Part shown: positions 13,629-32,699 of the stretch, in pieces
Layout: each line of letters opens with the position of its first letter
Numbering within the stretch: the stretch's first letter is position 1
DNA from: Nelumbo lutea
Lineage: Eukaryota; Streptophyta; Magnoliopsida; Proteales; Nelumbonaceae
Direction: 5' to 3'
Length of the DNA stretch: 64,000 nucleotides
NCBI GenBank assembly: GCA_022828595.1
Contig: JAKGHH010000001.1
Coordinates: 141,255,017 to 141,319,016, forward strand
Made by a program: the position numbers and the translations under genes
Notes under the pieces: generated by a model
What the model was told of the DNA's origin: nothing
The model's input: only the letters and a program-made list of their open reading frames with translations
Database searches by the model: none

Positions 13629-15060
13629 GGGTAAAATACAAAAAACCTCCCCTAAAGTTTCTGACAATAAGAAAACCTCCCCTTTAGTTTCATTTTAATA
13701 AATACCTCCCCTAAACTTTTAAAAAATCCAATAAAATCTTCCTTTTTGTCACTAACGCAGACAGAAAATATACAAAGTAGACCTATTCATGGGCCGGGCT
13801 CGGGCTTGGCTATTGTCAAAATTCTAATGAGCCCGGCCCGAAGCCCGAGACAGTGTAAAATCGGGCCCGAAGCCCGGCCCGTGAACAGGTCTGATACAAA
13901 GTTACGAAATTATCCCTGACAATTGTCATTTAAAACATTTTTAAAAATCAAAATTATCCTCATTCGAGCAACAACACATTCACCACTTTTAACATTCTTT
14001 TTCAAATCAAAAGAAAATAATATGGCTGTGAGTGGGGAAATGCAAAGAAGTCAAAAAGGAACTGAGCAGCTTGGCAGTAAATAAGGGGATCCCGGAGGGC
14101 ATTGGGTTTCGGCGGTTGAAAACTATTTTCAGGTGGCCGGCGTAACAGGCACAGAAACTACTAAAAGGAGTGTTTCTAAGATATTTGAGGAGCTACAAGT
14201 CAGCACTGTAGCTGCAGTGAGGGTAGTCCGCTGGAGTGCCGTCTTCCAGCTGCAGCGACGTCCCAAAGTGACTGAAATTTTCTTTATTCAGTATACCATG
14301 GAGTGTTGTGGAAAAGAAACAATTGATTTCAATGACTGAAATTAAAGTAACGACGATAGTAGAGAAAGAAGACCAAAGTGAGAGAGAACTGAGAGTGCCG
14401 TCTTCCAGCTGCAACGACATCCCAAAGCAGTTGATAGAGCGAGTAGATTCTAATATTCTATGCAGGATTATGCAACCTTTATTAGGGTTTGGAATGCGTC
14501 TGTTGAACAAAGAAAAAGGTGGAGAACAGAAACAGACATTCGGATGAGTGAGATTTCTTTCTTTTATTTTGATATTCGATGAGATTTATTTCTTGTACAT
14601 ACAATCAAATGCAGGATTATGCAACCTTTGGTCTCCTTTCATCTGCTTCTCTTTTGGCTTCTTCTCTACTGCTTCGAGTTCTGCTAATTTTCAATGCCAT
14701 GTTGTGCCACCATTAAGTACTACATTCTTCTTCGTCTGTTAACTTACAATTCGGGATCAGCCATTGCTTTTTCCTTCCTTCTCCAATCCTGGATATTCTC
14801 TTAGCAAGCTGAAACAACCAAAGCCTAACGTATAAGCTGAGTCAATGGGGTTTAGGGCTGGGAGATTGATGTCACAGTAAAATTGTATGTAAAATGATTT
14901 ACACAAGGGCAGAATGGGTATTTGGAAATTTTGATACATCAGCCTTAACGTTTTCCATCTGGGTTAGTGACGGAAGGGAGGATTTTGTTGGATTTTTTAA
15001 AAATTAAGGGGAGGTATTTTTTTAAAATGAAACTAAATGGGAGGCTTTTGTATTATACCC
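13629..15060. mobile_element. MULE nested in Helitron (copy 1)
   Basis: A perfect 9-bp target duplication taaattatt lies at 13620-13628 and 15061-15069. The element begins GGGTAAAATAC and ends GTATTATACCC. The terminal inverted repeats are over 100 bp and share CCTCCCCT, TTAGTTTCATTTTAA and TTTTTAAAAAATCCAA segments. The right arm lacks about 40 bp that copy 2 keeps. The interior (about 13980-14930) is not AT-rich and contains short exon-like frames (for example 14133-14339), so it may be a captured gene fragment, but I cannot name the donor. A hAT MITE is inserted in its left arm. Confidence 0.75.
13778..13893. mobile_element. hAT MITE, absent from copy 2
   Basis: A 116 bp GC-rich element. 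The left end TAGACCTATTCATGGGCCGG is matched by the inverted right end CAGACCTGTTCACGGGCCGG, with three mismatches. The 8-bp duplication atacaaag flanks it (13770-13777 and 13894-13901). At the matching place in copy 2 (about 25603-25610) there is a single atacaaag and no element, which is a clean empty site. Confidence 0.85.
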
Positions 15061-15106
15061 TAAATTATTAAAAGGAAAGGAAAATATAATACTTGAAACA
15101 AAGAAT

Positions 15107-15110
<4 letters not shown>

Positions 15111-15168
<58 letters not shown>
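15111..15168. repeat. (TA)n microsatellite
   Basis: About 58 bp of alternating TA. The equivalent tract in copy 2 (about 26831-26859) is half as long. Confidence 0.95.
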
Positions 15169-15172
<4 letters not shown>

Positions 15173-16010
15173 ATTGCCTTTCCTCTTGGTAAATAAGTAA
15201 TTTTTAATTTTTATTATTATCTCATAAATAAATAATAAAAAATAAAAATATAGATTTTTTTTATAAATTTTATAGAAACATTTGAGCATGCATTAATATT
15301 ATATATTCTTCATATTAAACAGAAATATGACTGAAAAATAAGAATTATTGTTAGTAAAAATAAAAATAGCTAAAATACAAAAAAAAATGAATTAATGTCT
15401 TAATCATAGTCCATTTTCCTGGTTAAATAGGTTAATGGTTCGACCAGTAAGGTCATTTATTTGCTTACTATTATCATCATCATTTGATATTGCCATGTGC
15501 AACACACGTACACTTTTACTAGTAAACTATAAAGTATAAATAATGAATCAAATATAAACATGCCAAAAAGTTGAGCCAACCCGAAAAAATAGGGTTAGGG
15601 TCTCATTATTAACTACTTGAATTTGAGAATAACCTGGCCCGACTCGAAAAAATGGGTTGGGTTGGGTCATGGGTCAATCCCCAGACTCGATTCTCAAGTC
15701 TAATTGGGACTATTTATGTATTGTTGTAAGCTTTCATTCTTTAATTTTTTTTATTTAGTCTTTATTCTTTATTGTTTACTCTTTGAATGGTTAAATGTTC
15801 AAGTTTTTTATTTTATTTTTTGAAAATTTTAAGGTTAATTCCTTTAATTTGGGCATTTTCATGTATTTTTAAATTTCAATTATTTTTTGGGATGACTTGA
15901 ATTGATTTATGGGTCAACCCTAATCTGAACATTTAGGGTTAGGGCTAAAATTTGACATCCCAACCCGAATCAAACCAAAGTATCATGACCCAACCCGAAC
16001 CTGACCCACC

Positions 16011-16383
16011 TAAGGGTGGATTCGAATTGAGTCGAGCCAAATAGTATGAGGCTCAAGCTCAGCTCGCCACTATTGTACTAGGCTCGAGCTCGGTTCGAGC
16101 TAGAACATTGAGCTTGAGCTTGGCTCGAGTAAAAAACTTATAAGTTCAAGCTCAATTTCAAAAAAAATGTTTTGTAAAAATTAAAAAAATTTATTTATAA
16201 TTTTTTTTATTTAATATTTAAAAAATTAAGAATTATAATACATTTATTATATATATATTATTTTTATAATTTTATTATATATATATATATATATTCAAGA
16301 TCGACTCAAAACTCGATTAAAACCAAACAAAACCAAATTTTTCACGAACCGAACTGGTGAATAGCTTAGCTCGTGGCCACCTA
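16011..16383. mobile_element. hAT-like element upstream of KARI (copy 1)
   Basis: A perfect 8-bp duplication gacccacc flanks it (16003-16010 and 16384-16391). The left end TAAGGGTGGATTCGAATTG and the inverted right end TAGGTGGCCACGAGC are diverged inverted repeats. Inside are repeated GCTCGAGCT-type words and a TA-rich core. It ends about 360 bp upstream of the KARI start codon. Confidence 0.7.
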
Positions 16384-16683
16384 GACCCACCCAACCAATG
16401 CCAGGTCCAGTCAAATATCATGTTTTAAGTGTTGGGTTGTCTTTTCCTATAAACCACACTTGAGGTCATGGCCCCTTATCTTTTGTGTCATCTCTCATGA
16501 GTGATGAGGCCACGAGCAGGTTCGCCATTGGAAGAAGGTAAGACTGTAAGAGACGTGGGGATGCGCACTGCGCATCTGTGTATAAAATAGATTCAGAGGG
16601 ATTTTGTTAGGGAAAATACAAAATAGTATTCTGTCAAGAGGCAGAGAGGACTGAGGAGATATACTAGTTTCCCCGCTTCTACC

Positions 16684-16690
16684 TATATAA
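16684..16690 (+). promoter_or_regulatory. TATA box of KARI copy 1
   Basis: TATATAA, 57 bp upstream of the start codon, implying a short 5' leader. The copy 2 equivalent is at 28393-28400. No other promoter element was tested. Confidence 0.6.
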
Positions 16691-16746
16691 ACTACAAAGC
16701 TGCTACTTCGATCACTTGTGTTGTGCGAGGTTTGGATTAGTCACAA

Positions 16747-20402
<3,656 letters not shown>

Positions 20403-20934
20403 ACTTGAGATGAACTACCAGAAACATTCCTTTTGTTCCGAGATGCTTTGTTGGGTGGAGATAGCGAGTGTGTCTATTTGTATCTCTCCTTTCTTTTAGT
20501 GAGTGCTCTGTAAGTTGTAATGCTTTCCGTGAGTTATGTGAACTTGAGGGTTCAATTAAAAGATATTTTTGCTCCATCTATTATCACTCTATTATATAAC
20601 GAAAGCATATTTTTAATTCCTAAGCTTGTAAAGGCTCGTTCTCTTCACATATTTGGAGATGGATGGTTCTTGTGTATTTTTTTTCTCGGCTTTGGTGTAG
20701 AACTCGTCAGTTGTCGCTATTTGTGGTGTCAGATGCTTTCGTTAACGGTTCTGTTTATATCATAACTAAATAAAAGATTGATCTTTAGTTTTCAGACCTT
20801 CAGCATTCCACGACCCCTGGTTCCATCAACATCAGAGGGTGTTCCGCATTTGATTCAGTCAGCCCCTTTTCATTATAATATATCGCTGGCAAGTTTGTTT
20901 GCTGTCTGATACATCTTGGAAAAGGAGTCTACTA

Positions 20935-21321
20935 CAAAATCTGTTGGACCAAACTACACTAAATCAGATTGTAAACATTACACCAAACAGGAGCCTTGAG
21001 AAGGATCAGCTGATTTGGAAAGAATAATAGTGGTTATACTTTTAAATCAGCCTATAAAACTTTCTCGGCTACTAATCCATCCCCATCTACCTCTCATTTT
21101 AAATTGGTCAAGTCTATGGAAAAAATCCCATACCGATGCCAATTACTAACTTGGAAGATTCTCTGGTATGGGCTTCTTACAAGGAGAAATGCCCAAAGTG
21201 GCTGAGTAAAGATGTTTATACTTCTAGTCTTTTATGTATATTCTATAAACAAAATGCAGAATCAGTCCACCATCTGTTCTTTCTATGCCCCTTTTCAAGA
21301 GCAATTTGGTTCGAACCACAC
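20935..21321 (+). pseudogene. LINE zf-RVT remnant (copy 1, cut by gap)
   Basis: Frames downstream of KARI resemble the 3' part of a plant LINE reverse transcriptase: KDQLIWK, then YTFKSAYKTF, then QLLTWKILWYGLLTRR, then the zinc-binding C-x-F/H-type stretch ESVHHLFFLCPFSRAIWF. This order is that of the zf-RVT domain (PF13966). It needs frame changes and stops at the N gap. The equivalent in copy 2 continues into an RNase H domain. Confidence 0.6.
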
Positions 21322-21421
21322 NNNNNNNNNNNNNNNNNNNNNNNNNNNNNNNNNNNNNNNNNNNNNNNNNNNNNNNNNNNNNNNNNNNNNNNNNNNNNNN
21401 NNNNNNNNNNNNNNNNNNNNN
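21322..21421. other. assembly gap of exactly 100 N
   Basis: A run of exactly 100 N. Round numbers of this kind are conventionally placeholders for a scaffold join of unknown length. It separates the two copies of the duplicated block exactly at their ends. Confidence 0.98.
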
Positions 21422-21559
21422 AATTAACTCTTTTCAACTCATTTAATATCAATAACTAATTATCCTATTTTCCTTCATTTTTATCAATAAATTTAAATAT
21501 AGAGGAGTAAATTTTGTCATCACAAAATTCCAAAACTATTCTTAAGGTTATTCGAACTT

Positions 21560-22510
21560 TATAAAGTAGTATAGATATTCAAAGTTGAATGGGTGCCCAT
21601 GTTTCCGCTTTCCAATGCAAGTGTCTAGTATTCCAATGTGCCCAAATACATATCTGCTACCTTCATTGAATTCCACTTGCCAGGTGTCATTGGTTGCTTG
21701 CATGCATTGGATGTGCCTTTTCTTTTTGGCCACTTGCAGCTTTTTGTATGATTCTTTCCACATGTGGAGGGGTGTTTTCATGTGTGATCTCTTTACGAGG
21801 TCCCACTGCATGGCGAGTTGACTCAGTGGGTGGCGGGTTGTTGGAATCGGTTTGATTTCCAATCGCCGCCAGAGCTGGGTCACTTGAGGTTTCTATGCAT
21901 CGTCGTTTTGTTGACTTGGTTAGTCCTCACTGTCTTCATCTGAGCCTAGTGCGCTGTGCTTGATCTTGCATGGTGTGGCCGGGGCGTTAGATGGATGATA
22001 AATTGGTAGATTTAAAAAGGCTTTTCTGGACGGAACTCCGCTTTGAGCCATTCGCTTGGGTTGTCTATTGTTCTTTCCTCCAAGAACTTTCTATAATCAC
22101 TGATCGAAGAAGCTTCTAATCTCTTATAGTTTGTTCATGCGTGCCCTACCAATCCACATTTTATACAAACTCTAGGCAACTGTTCATAGTAGTACCATAA
22201 CCATGTATATCGGTCTTCCTTCATTTAATATGAATCTTCTCGTGTACAGAGGCTGTTGCAATCAAGTGTGACCTTTTTCCTTACAAAGATCCGTCTTTCC
22301 AAGTGTCCTATGAAAATCTTTTTCTGGTACAGCACTACCTATCCTGCAAAACTTTCCAGATAGCATATTCGACTGTCCTCGACCATTCCTCTTGGCACCA
22401 TGCGAATATGGAGCCAGACCTATTGCTTCTAAACTTTGTCTATTGTTCCAGATTGTGAATCTGTCCATTCATCCGGCAATATCCAACTTGTACGACAAAA
22501 CCACAACCCT
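21560..22510 (-). pseudogene. LINE ORF1-like remnant (copy 2)
   Basis: Counterpart of 9569-10330. Here the zinc knuckle has decayed further: on the minus strand a stop codon falls after the GHA of the CIKCGLVGHA motif and the last Cys is changed. The flanking frame (21548-21883) is longer than in copy 1, but it matches no domain I know. Confidence 0.45.
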
Positions 22511-25460
22511 TGAATAAAAAAAACCACAACCCTTTAACAACTCTCCCTCTCACATAAGTGTTAGTATTATTACTAATGAATAAAATGAAACTATTTGGTT
22601 TCACCATTTATTAAATAAATGGTAAAAAATTGAAATACTTTGATTTTTGTGCATGGGAGATTTAGAGAAACGTCAAATTCTTGTTTCCCCTAATGCCCTA
22701 GCGTTTCTTGAAACCAAATACTAATGTGGCACACTTTCTGAAGTGGAGAATAAAAAACGTTTAAAGCGAAACCCATCCAAAGAACAAAACCAGGAAACGT
22801 TTAAAGTGAAAAGGTACAAATAAACAGCCCATCCATAAACGCCCATGAAACCAAATACATACGGAATTTTTTTTTTTTTTTTTTGTGCACACTCTCAACT
22901 AAATAAGTGATAGTTGTAATGAGGTAATCCGATCAGGTAATTTGAAAACCCAAATTCAGGTCAAATAAATCTAAACACGCCTTTCATGGTTGTTTATCTA
23001 TATATCTACACTCTCTATAAAAGTGTGAATGAGGAGGTATTGACTTTTGGAATTTTTCTTTACTGAAATACCCCTCATCTTGAATTTAATTCATCTCCAT
23101 TGAAAGGTCAAAAAATACAATTAAAAGAATACCATTAAGTACATTCAATTACCTCTCATTAAGTCTCACATTTAAGTCATTAAATAAATCACATTCTCTC
23201 TCATATCCAACATTTATACTTTTGTTTATCATTATTGAATTCTACTAATTTTATGGTGGTGGATAAGTAATTCAACCATTTGGGTCAAATGAATAATTTC
23301 ATGATGTCATAAATAAATAATACAAATTTAAAAATATAAAAAATACTTTTGCTTATCATCATTAAATTTCACTAATAAATCCATACACAATAATTATTAA
23401 TAGAATGAAATTTTATAATTTTTAAAATAAACCTAGAAATGAAATCATCTTTTCCATTTAGGTCATGGGTAAAGTACTTCAACCATTTGGGTCAAATGGA
23501 TAATTTCATGATGTCATAAATAAATAAAACAAGTTTAGAAATATAAAAAATACAAAAAATATAGAAAAATAAATAAACTTTGAAAAATAAATTGGACACT
23601 AAAAATAATTTTTTTAAAATAAAATAGTACAAAAAATATGAAACAATTTCGGGCACATCTATAATGTTATATACTAATAATATAAACAATAATAAGTATG
23701 ATAAATAATAAATATTTTATCAATGATATAAATGAAATGCAAATTTTAAAATAGTTTGAAAATGAAACCATTTCCATATTTAGATGGTAGGTAGGTCAAT
23801 GATCTAATGTTACGGGTCAAATGGGTCAATCTATGATGTCATAACTAAGTAACAAATATTAAATAAATACATACATACATATATAAACTCAAAGAAAAAT
23901 ATAAGCTTTGTATAAAGCATTTTGATACAATTCTATTGTTATATATTCACCATATTAAACAAAAATAAATGTGAAAATAAGAATTACTTTAATAGATGAT
24001 GAAAATGGAATACATTATTTAAAATCACATGAAAAAGAAAATTAGTCTTTCCATCCAAGTGACAGGTTAATGGTTAAACTATCTATGTCAAATGGATGCT
24101 ATTATTAAATAATAAAATACATAAAATTTTAGAAAATGTAAAAATTTGTTGATAATTTTGGGTACATTCTATAATATTATATATTCATCATATAAAAAAT
24201 CATATTTGAATTAGGGTATATTCAAATATGATTTGATCCAAAGATTCAATCAGATCTCATAAGTATTGATTCAAATCCGAATCCAATCAAAATGTCAAAT
24301 ATTCGAATCTGATACGATCATATTTAATTTAAAAAAAACAATAAATTATTAAAAGAAAAAGAAAAATATAATAGTTGAAATAAAAAACAAAAAATATAAG
24401 TATTTTTTCAACTATTTCCATCATATAAAAAGTTTACAAAAAATGCAATATAAGTAACATATTTATAAATAAATAATCAATAACATATATATTATATATA
24501 AATAATTGATTTGACCATAATATCAAAAACCAATATTCAAACAATATATTGGAATTGCATTTCCTCTTAGTAAATAAGTAACTTTTATTATCTTATAAAT
24601 TAAATAATAAAAAAATAAAAATATAGATTTTTTTTATAAATTTTATAAAAAAGTTGAACATACACTAATATTATATATTCTTCATATTAAACAAAAATAT
24701 ATTTGAAAAAATGAGAATTATTGTTAGTAAAGATAGGAATGGCTAAAATACAAGGAAAAAAAATGAATTAATGTCTTAATCATAGTCCATTTTCCTAGTT
24801 AAATAGGTTGATGGCTCAACCAGTAATGTCATTTGATTACTAATTATTATCATCATCATCATTTGATACTATCACATGCAAAAAATAAATGCAGAAATAA
24901 GAATTACTTTTATTGATGATGAAAATGTAATACATAATTTAAAATCAATTGAAAAAGAAAAAAAAAAGGTTTTCCATTCAAGTGGTGGGTTAGTGGTTCA
25001 ACTATCTATGTCAAATGGATAAGCACGTGATGTTATTATTAAATAATAAAATACATAAAATTCTAGAAAATGTAAAAATTTGTAGATAATTTTGGGTACA
25101 TTCTACAATATTATATATTCATCATATAAAAAAAGTGTGATCAATGAGAATGATTTTCATTAATGATAGAAATTGGATAAAAATTAGGAATAAAAATAAA
25201 GAGCATTAATGTCTAACACATGACCCCACTAACCATGTCAAATGATTCAATGATTTAATTAACTAGGACATTGTAAAAAAGTGGTTTGGTAGGGATGCAA
25301 ATAGATCAGGTCGGATTTAAATAAAAAAACATTTGAATTCGATTCGACCCAAAGATCTAATTGGATCTCATAAATATTGATTCAAATCAGAGTTTGATCA
25401 ATATGTTGGATATCTAAATCTGATATAACCTGATTTAATTTAAAAATATAATAAATTATT

Positions 25461-26778
25461 GGATAAAATACAAAAACCTCCCCTAAAGTTTCTGACAATA
25501 AGAAATACCTCCCCTTTAGTTTCATTTTAATAAATACCTCCCCTAAACTTTTAAAATATCCAATAAAATCTTCCCTTCTGTCACTAACGCAGACTGAAAA
25601 TATACAAAGTTACGAAATTATCCCTGACAATCGTCATTTAAAACATTTTTAAAAATCAAAATTATCCTCATTCGAGCAACAACACATTCACCACTTTTAA
25701 CATTCTTTTTCAAATCAAAAGAAAATAATATGGCTGTGACTGGGGAAATGCAAAGAAGCCAAAAAGTAACTGAGCAGCTTGGCAGTAAATAAGGGGATCC
25801 CGGAGGGCATTGGGTTTGGGCGGTTGAAGCCTATTTTCAGGTGGCCGGCGTAACAGGCACAGAGACTACTAAAAGGAGTGTTTCTAAGATATTTGAGGAG
25901 CTACAAGTCAGCACTGTAGCTGCAGTGAGGGTAGTCCGCTGGAGTGCCGTCTTCCAGCTGCAGCGGCGTCCCAAAGTAACTGAAATTTTCTTTATTCAGT
26001 ATACCATGGAGTGTAGTGGAGAAAAAACAATTGATTTCAATGATTGAAATTAAAGTAACGACGATAGTAGAGAAAGAAGACCAAAGTGAGAGAGAACTGA
26101 GAGTGCCGTCTTCCAGCTGCAACGACATCCCAAAGCAGTTGATAAGAGCGAGTAGATTCTAATATTTTATGCAGGACTATGCAACCTTTATTAGGGTTTG
26201 GAATGCGTCTGTTGAACAAAGGAAAAGGTGGGGAGCAGAAACAGACATTCGGACGAGTGAGATTTCTTTCTTTTATTTTGATATTCGATGAGATTTATTT
26301 CTTGTACATACAATCAAATGCAGGATTATGCAACCTTTGGTCTCCTTTCATCTGCTTCTCTTTTGGCTTCTTCTCTACTGCTTCGAGTTCTGCTAATTTT
26401 CAATGCCATGTTGTGCCACCATTAAGTACTACATTCTTCTTCGTCTGTTAACTTACAATTCGGGATCAGCCATTGCTTTTTCCTTCCTTCTCCAATCCTG
26501 GATATTCTCTTAGCAAGCTGAAACAACCAAAGCCTAACGTATAAGCTGAGTCAATGGGGTTTAGGGCTGGGAGATTGATGTCACAGTAAAATTGTATGTA
26601 AAATGATTTACACAAGGGCAGAATGGGTATTTGGAAATTTTGATACATCAGCCTTAACGGAAGGGAGGATTTTGTTGGATTTTTTAAAAATTAAGGGGAG
26701 GTATTTTTTTAAAATGAAACTAAATGGGAGGCTTTAATTATTGTCAGAAAATTTAGGGGAGGCTTTTGTATTTGATCC
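25461..26778. mobile_element. MULE nested in Helitron (copy 2)
   Basis: The 9-bp duplication taaattatt lies at 25452-25460 and 26779-26787. The ends are GGATAAAATAC and GTATTTGATCC. Both inverted repeat arms are complete here, including the TTTCTGACAATAA segment that copy 1 has lost from its right arm. There is no hAT MITE in the left arm. Confidence 0.75.
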
Positions 26779-26824
26779 TAAATTATTAAAAGGAAAGGAA
26801 AATATAATACTTGAAACAAAGAAA

Positions 26825-26830
<6 letters not shown>

Positions 26831-26859
<29 letters not shown>
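26831..26859. repeat. (TA)n microsatellite (copy 2)
   Basis: Shorter allele of the 58 bp TA tract at 15111-15168. Confidence 0.9.
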
Positions 26860-26863
<4 letters not shown>

Positions 26864-27698
26864 ATTTCATTTCCTCTTGGTAAATATGTAATTTTTATTA
26901 TTATCTCATAAATAAATAATAAAAAATAAAAATATAGATTTTTTTTATAAATTTTATAGAAACATTTGAAGCATGCATTAATATTATATATTCTTCATAT
27001 TAAAAAAAATATGCTTGAAAAATAAGAATTATTGTTAGTAAAGATAGAAATGGCTAAAATACAAAGAAAAAAATGAATGATTAATGTTTAATCATAGTCC
27101 ATTTTCTTGTTAAATAGCTTAATGGTTCAACTAGTAAAGTCATTTGGTTGCTGACTATCATCATCATCATTTGCTATTGCCATGTGCAATGCTCATACAC
27201 TTTTACTAGTAAGCTATAAAGTATAAATAATGAATCAAATATAAACATGCCAAAAAGTTGAGCCAACCCAAAAAAAATAGGGTTAGGGTCTCATTATTAA
27301 CTACTTGAATTTGAGAATAACCTGGCCCGACTCGGAAAAATGGGTTGGGTTGGGTCATGGGTCAATCCCCAGACTCAATTCTCAAGTCTAATTGGGACTA
27401 TTTATGTATTGTTGTAAGCTTTCATTCTTTAATTTTTTTTATTTAGTCTTTATTCTTTATTGTTTACTCTTTGAATGGTTAAATGTTCAAGTTTTTTATT
27501 TTATTTTTGAAAATTTAAGGTTAATTCCTTTAATTTGGGCATTTTCATGTATTTTTTAAATTTCAATTATTTTTTGGGATGACTTGAATTGATTTATGGG
27601 TCAACCCTAATTCTGAACATTTAGGGTTAGGGCTAAAATTTGACATCCCAACTCGAATCAAACCAAAGTATCATGACCCAACCCGAACCTGACCCACC

Positions 27699-27951
27699 TA
27701 AGGGTGGATTCGAATTGAGTCGAGCCAAATAGTACAAGGTTCAAGCTCAGCTCGCCACTATTGTACTAGGCTCGAGCTCGGTTCGAGCTAGAACATTGAG
27801 CTTGAGCTTGGCTCGAGTAAAAAACTCATAAGCTCGATTTCAAAAAAAAATGTTTTGTAAAAATTAAAAAAATTATTTATAATTTTTTTATTTAGTATTT
27901 TAAAAATTAAGAATTATAATACATTTATTATATATATTATTTTTATAATTT

Positions 27952-27999
<48 letters not shown>

Positions 28000-28092
28000 A
28001 ATCGACTCAAAACTCGATTAAAACCAAACAAAACCAAATTTTCACGAACCGAACTCGAACGGCTCGTGAATAGCTTAGCTCGTGGCCACCTA
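27699..28092. mobile_element. hAT-like element upstream of KARI (copy 2)
   Basis: The perfect 8-bp duplication gacccacc lies at 27691-27698 and 28093-28100. It matches 16011-16383 but keeps a segment (TCGAACGGCTCGTG) lost from copy 1 and has a longer TA core (about 27954-27994). Confidence 0.7.
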
Positions 28093-28392
28093 GACCCACC
28101 CAACCAATTGCCAGGTCCAGTCAAATATCATGTTTTAAGTGTTGGGTTGTCTTTTCCTATAAACCACACTTGAGGTCATGGCCCCTTATCTTTTGTGTCA
28201 TCTCTCATGAGTGATGAGGCCACGAGCAGGTTCGCCATTGGAAGAAGGTAAGACTGTAGAGACGTGGGGATGCGCACTGCGCATCTGTGTATAAAATAGA
28301 TTCAGAGGGATTTTGTTGGGGAAAATACAAAATGGTATTCTGTCAAGAGGCAGAGAGGACTGAGGAGATACACTAGTTTCCCCGCTTCTACC

Positions 28393-28400
28393 TATATAAA
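28393..28400 (+). promoter_or_regulatory. TATA box of KARI copy 2
   Basis: TATATAAA, 59 bp upstream of the start codon, in a promoter almost identical to that of copy 1. Confidence 0.6.
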
Positions 28401-28458
28401 CTACAAAGCTGCTACTTCGATCACTTCTGTGTTGTGCGAGGTTTGGAATAGTTCACAA

Positions 28459-32135
<3,677 letters not shown>

Positions 32136-32699
32136 ACTTGAGATGAACTACCAGAAACATTCCTTTTGTTCCGAGATGCTTTGTTGGGTGGAGAAGCGAG
32201 TGTGTCTATTTGTATCTCTCCTTTTGTTCCGAGTGCTCTGTAAGTTGTAATGCTTTCCGGTGAGTTATGTGAACTTGAGGGTTCAATTAAAAGATATTTT
32301 TGCTCCATCTATTATCACTCTATTATATAACGAAAGCATATTTTTAATTCCTAAGCTTGTAAAGGCTCGTTCTCTTCACATATTTGGAGATGGATGGTTC
32401 TTGTGGTGTACTTTTTTTCTTGGCTTTGGTGTAGAACTCGTCAGTTGTCGCTATTTGTGGTGTCAGATGCTTTCGTTAACGGTTCTGTTTATATCATAAC
32501 TAAATAAAAGATTGATCTTTTAGTTTCAGACTTTCAGCATTCCACGATCCCTGGTTCCATCAACATCAGAGGGTGTTCCGCATTTGATTCAGTCAGCCCC
32601 TTTTCATTATAATATATCTGTGGCAAGTTTGTTTGCTGTCTGATACATCTTGGAATAGGAGTCTACTACAAAATCTGTTGGACCAAACTACACTAAATC

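Larger units (their letters stand above)
11191..15522 (+). mobile_element. Helitron-like non-autonomous element (copy 1)
   Basis: The 5' end follows an A and starts TCTATATATCTACACACTC. The 3' end is CTAG (15519-15522) followed by T, preceded by the GC-richer segment ATGTGCAACACACGT, which can form a short stem. An A/T insertion site, TC start and CTRR end with a subterminal hairpin are the Helitron hallmarks. No Rep/helicase gene is present. The interior is a series of diverged AT-rich modules, each carrying versions of GGGTCAAATGG..., ATGATGTCATAAATAAATAA, and ATTATATATTCATCATAT, interrupted by a nested MULE at 13629-15060. Confidence 0.55.
22997..27209 (+). mobile_element. Helitron-like non-autonomous element (copy 2)
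   Basis: Same element as 11191-15522. The 5' end is A/TCTATATATCTACACTC and the 3' end is CTAG/T (27206-27209). The subterminal hairpin segment is mutated (ATGTGCAATGCTCAT). It contains the nested MULE at 25461-26778 and the same diverged modules. Confidence 0.55.

Noticed and set aside
15068..15289. Frame with alternating Tyr-Ile residues
   Set aside because: It is produced by the (TA)n tract at 15111-15168.
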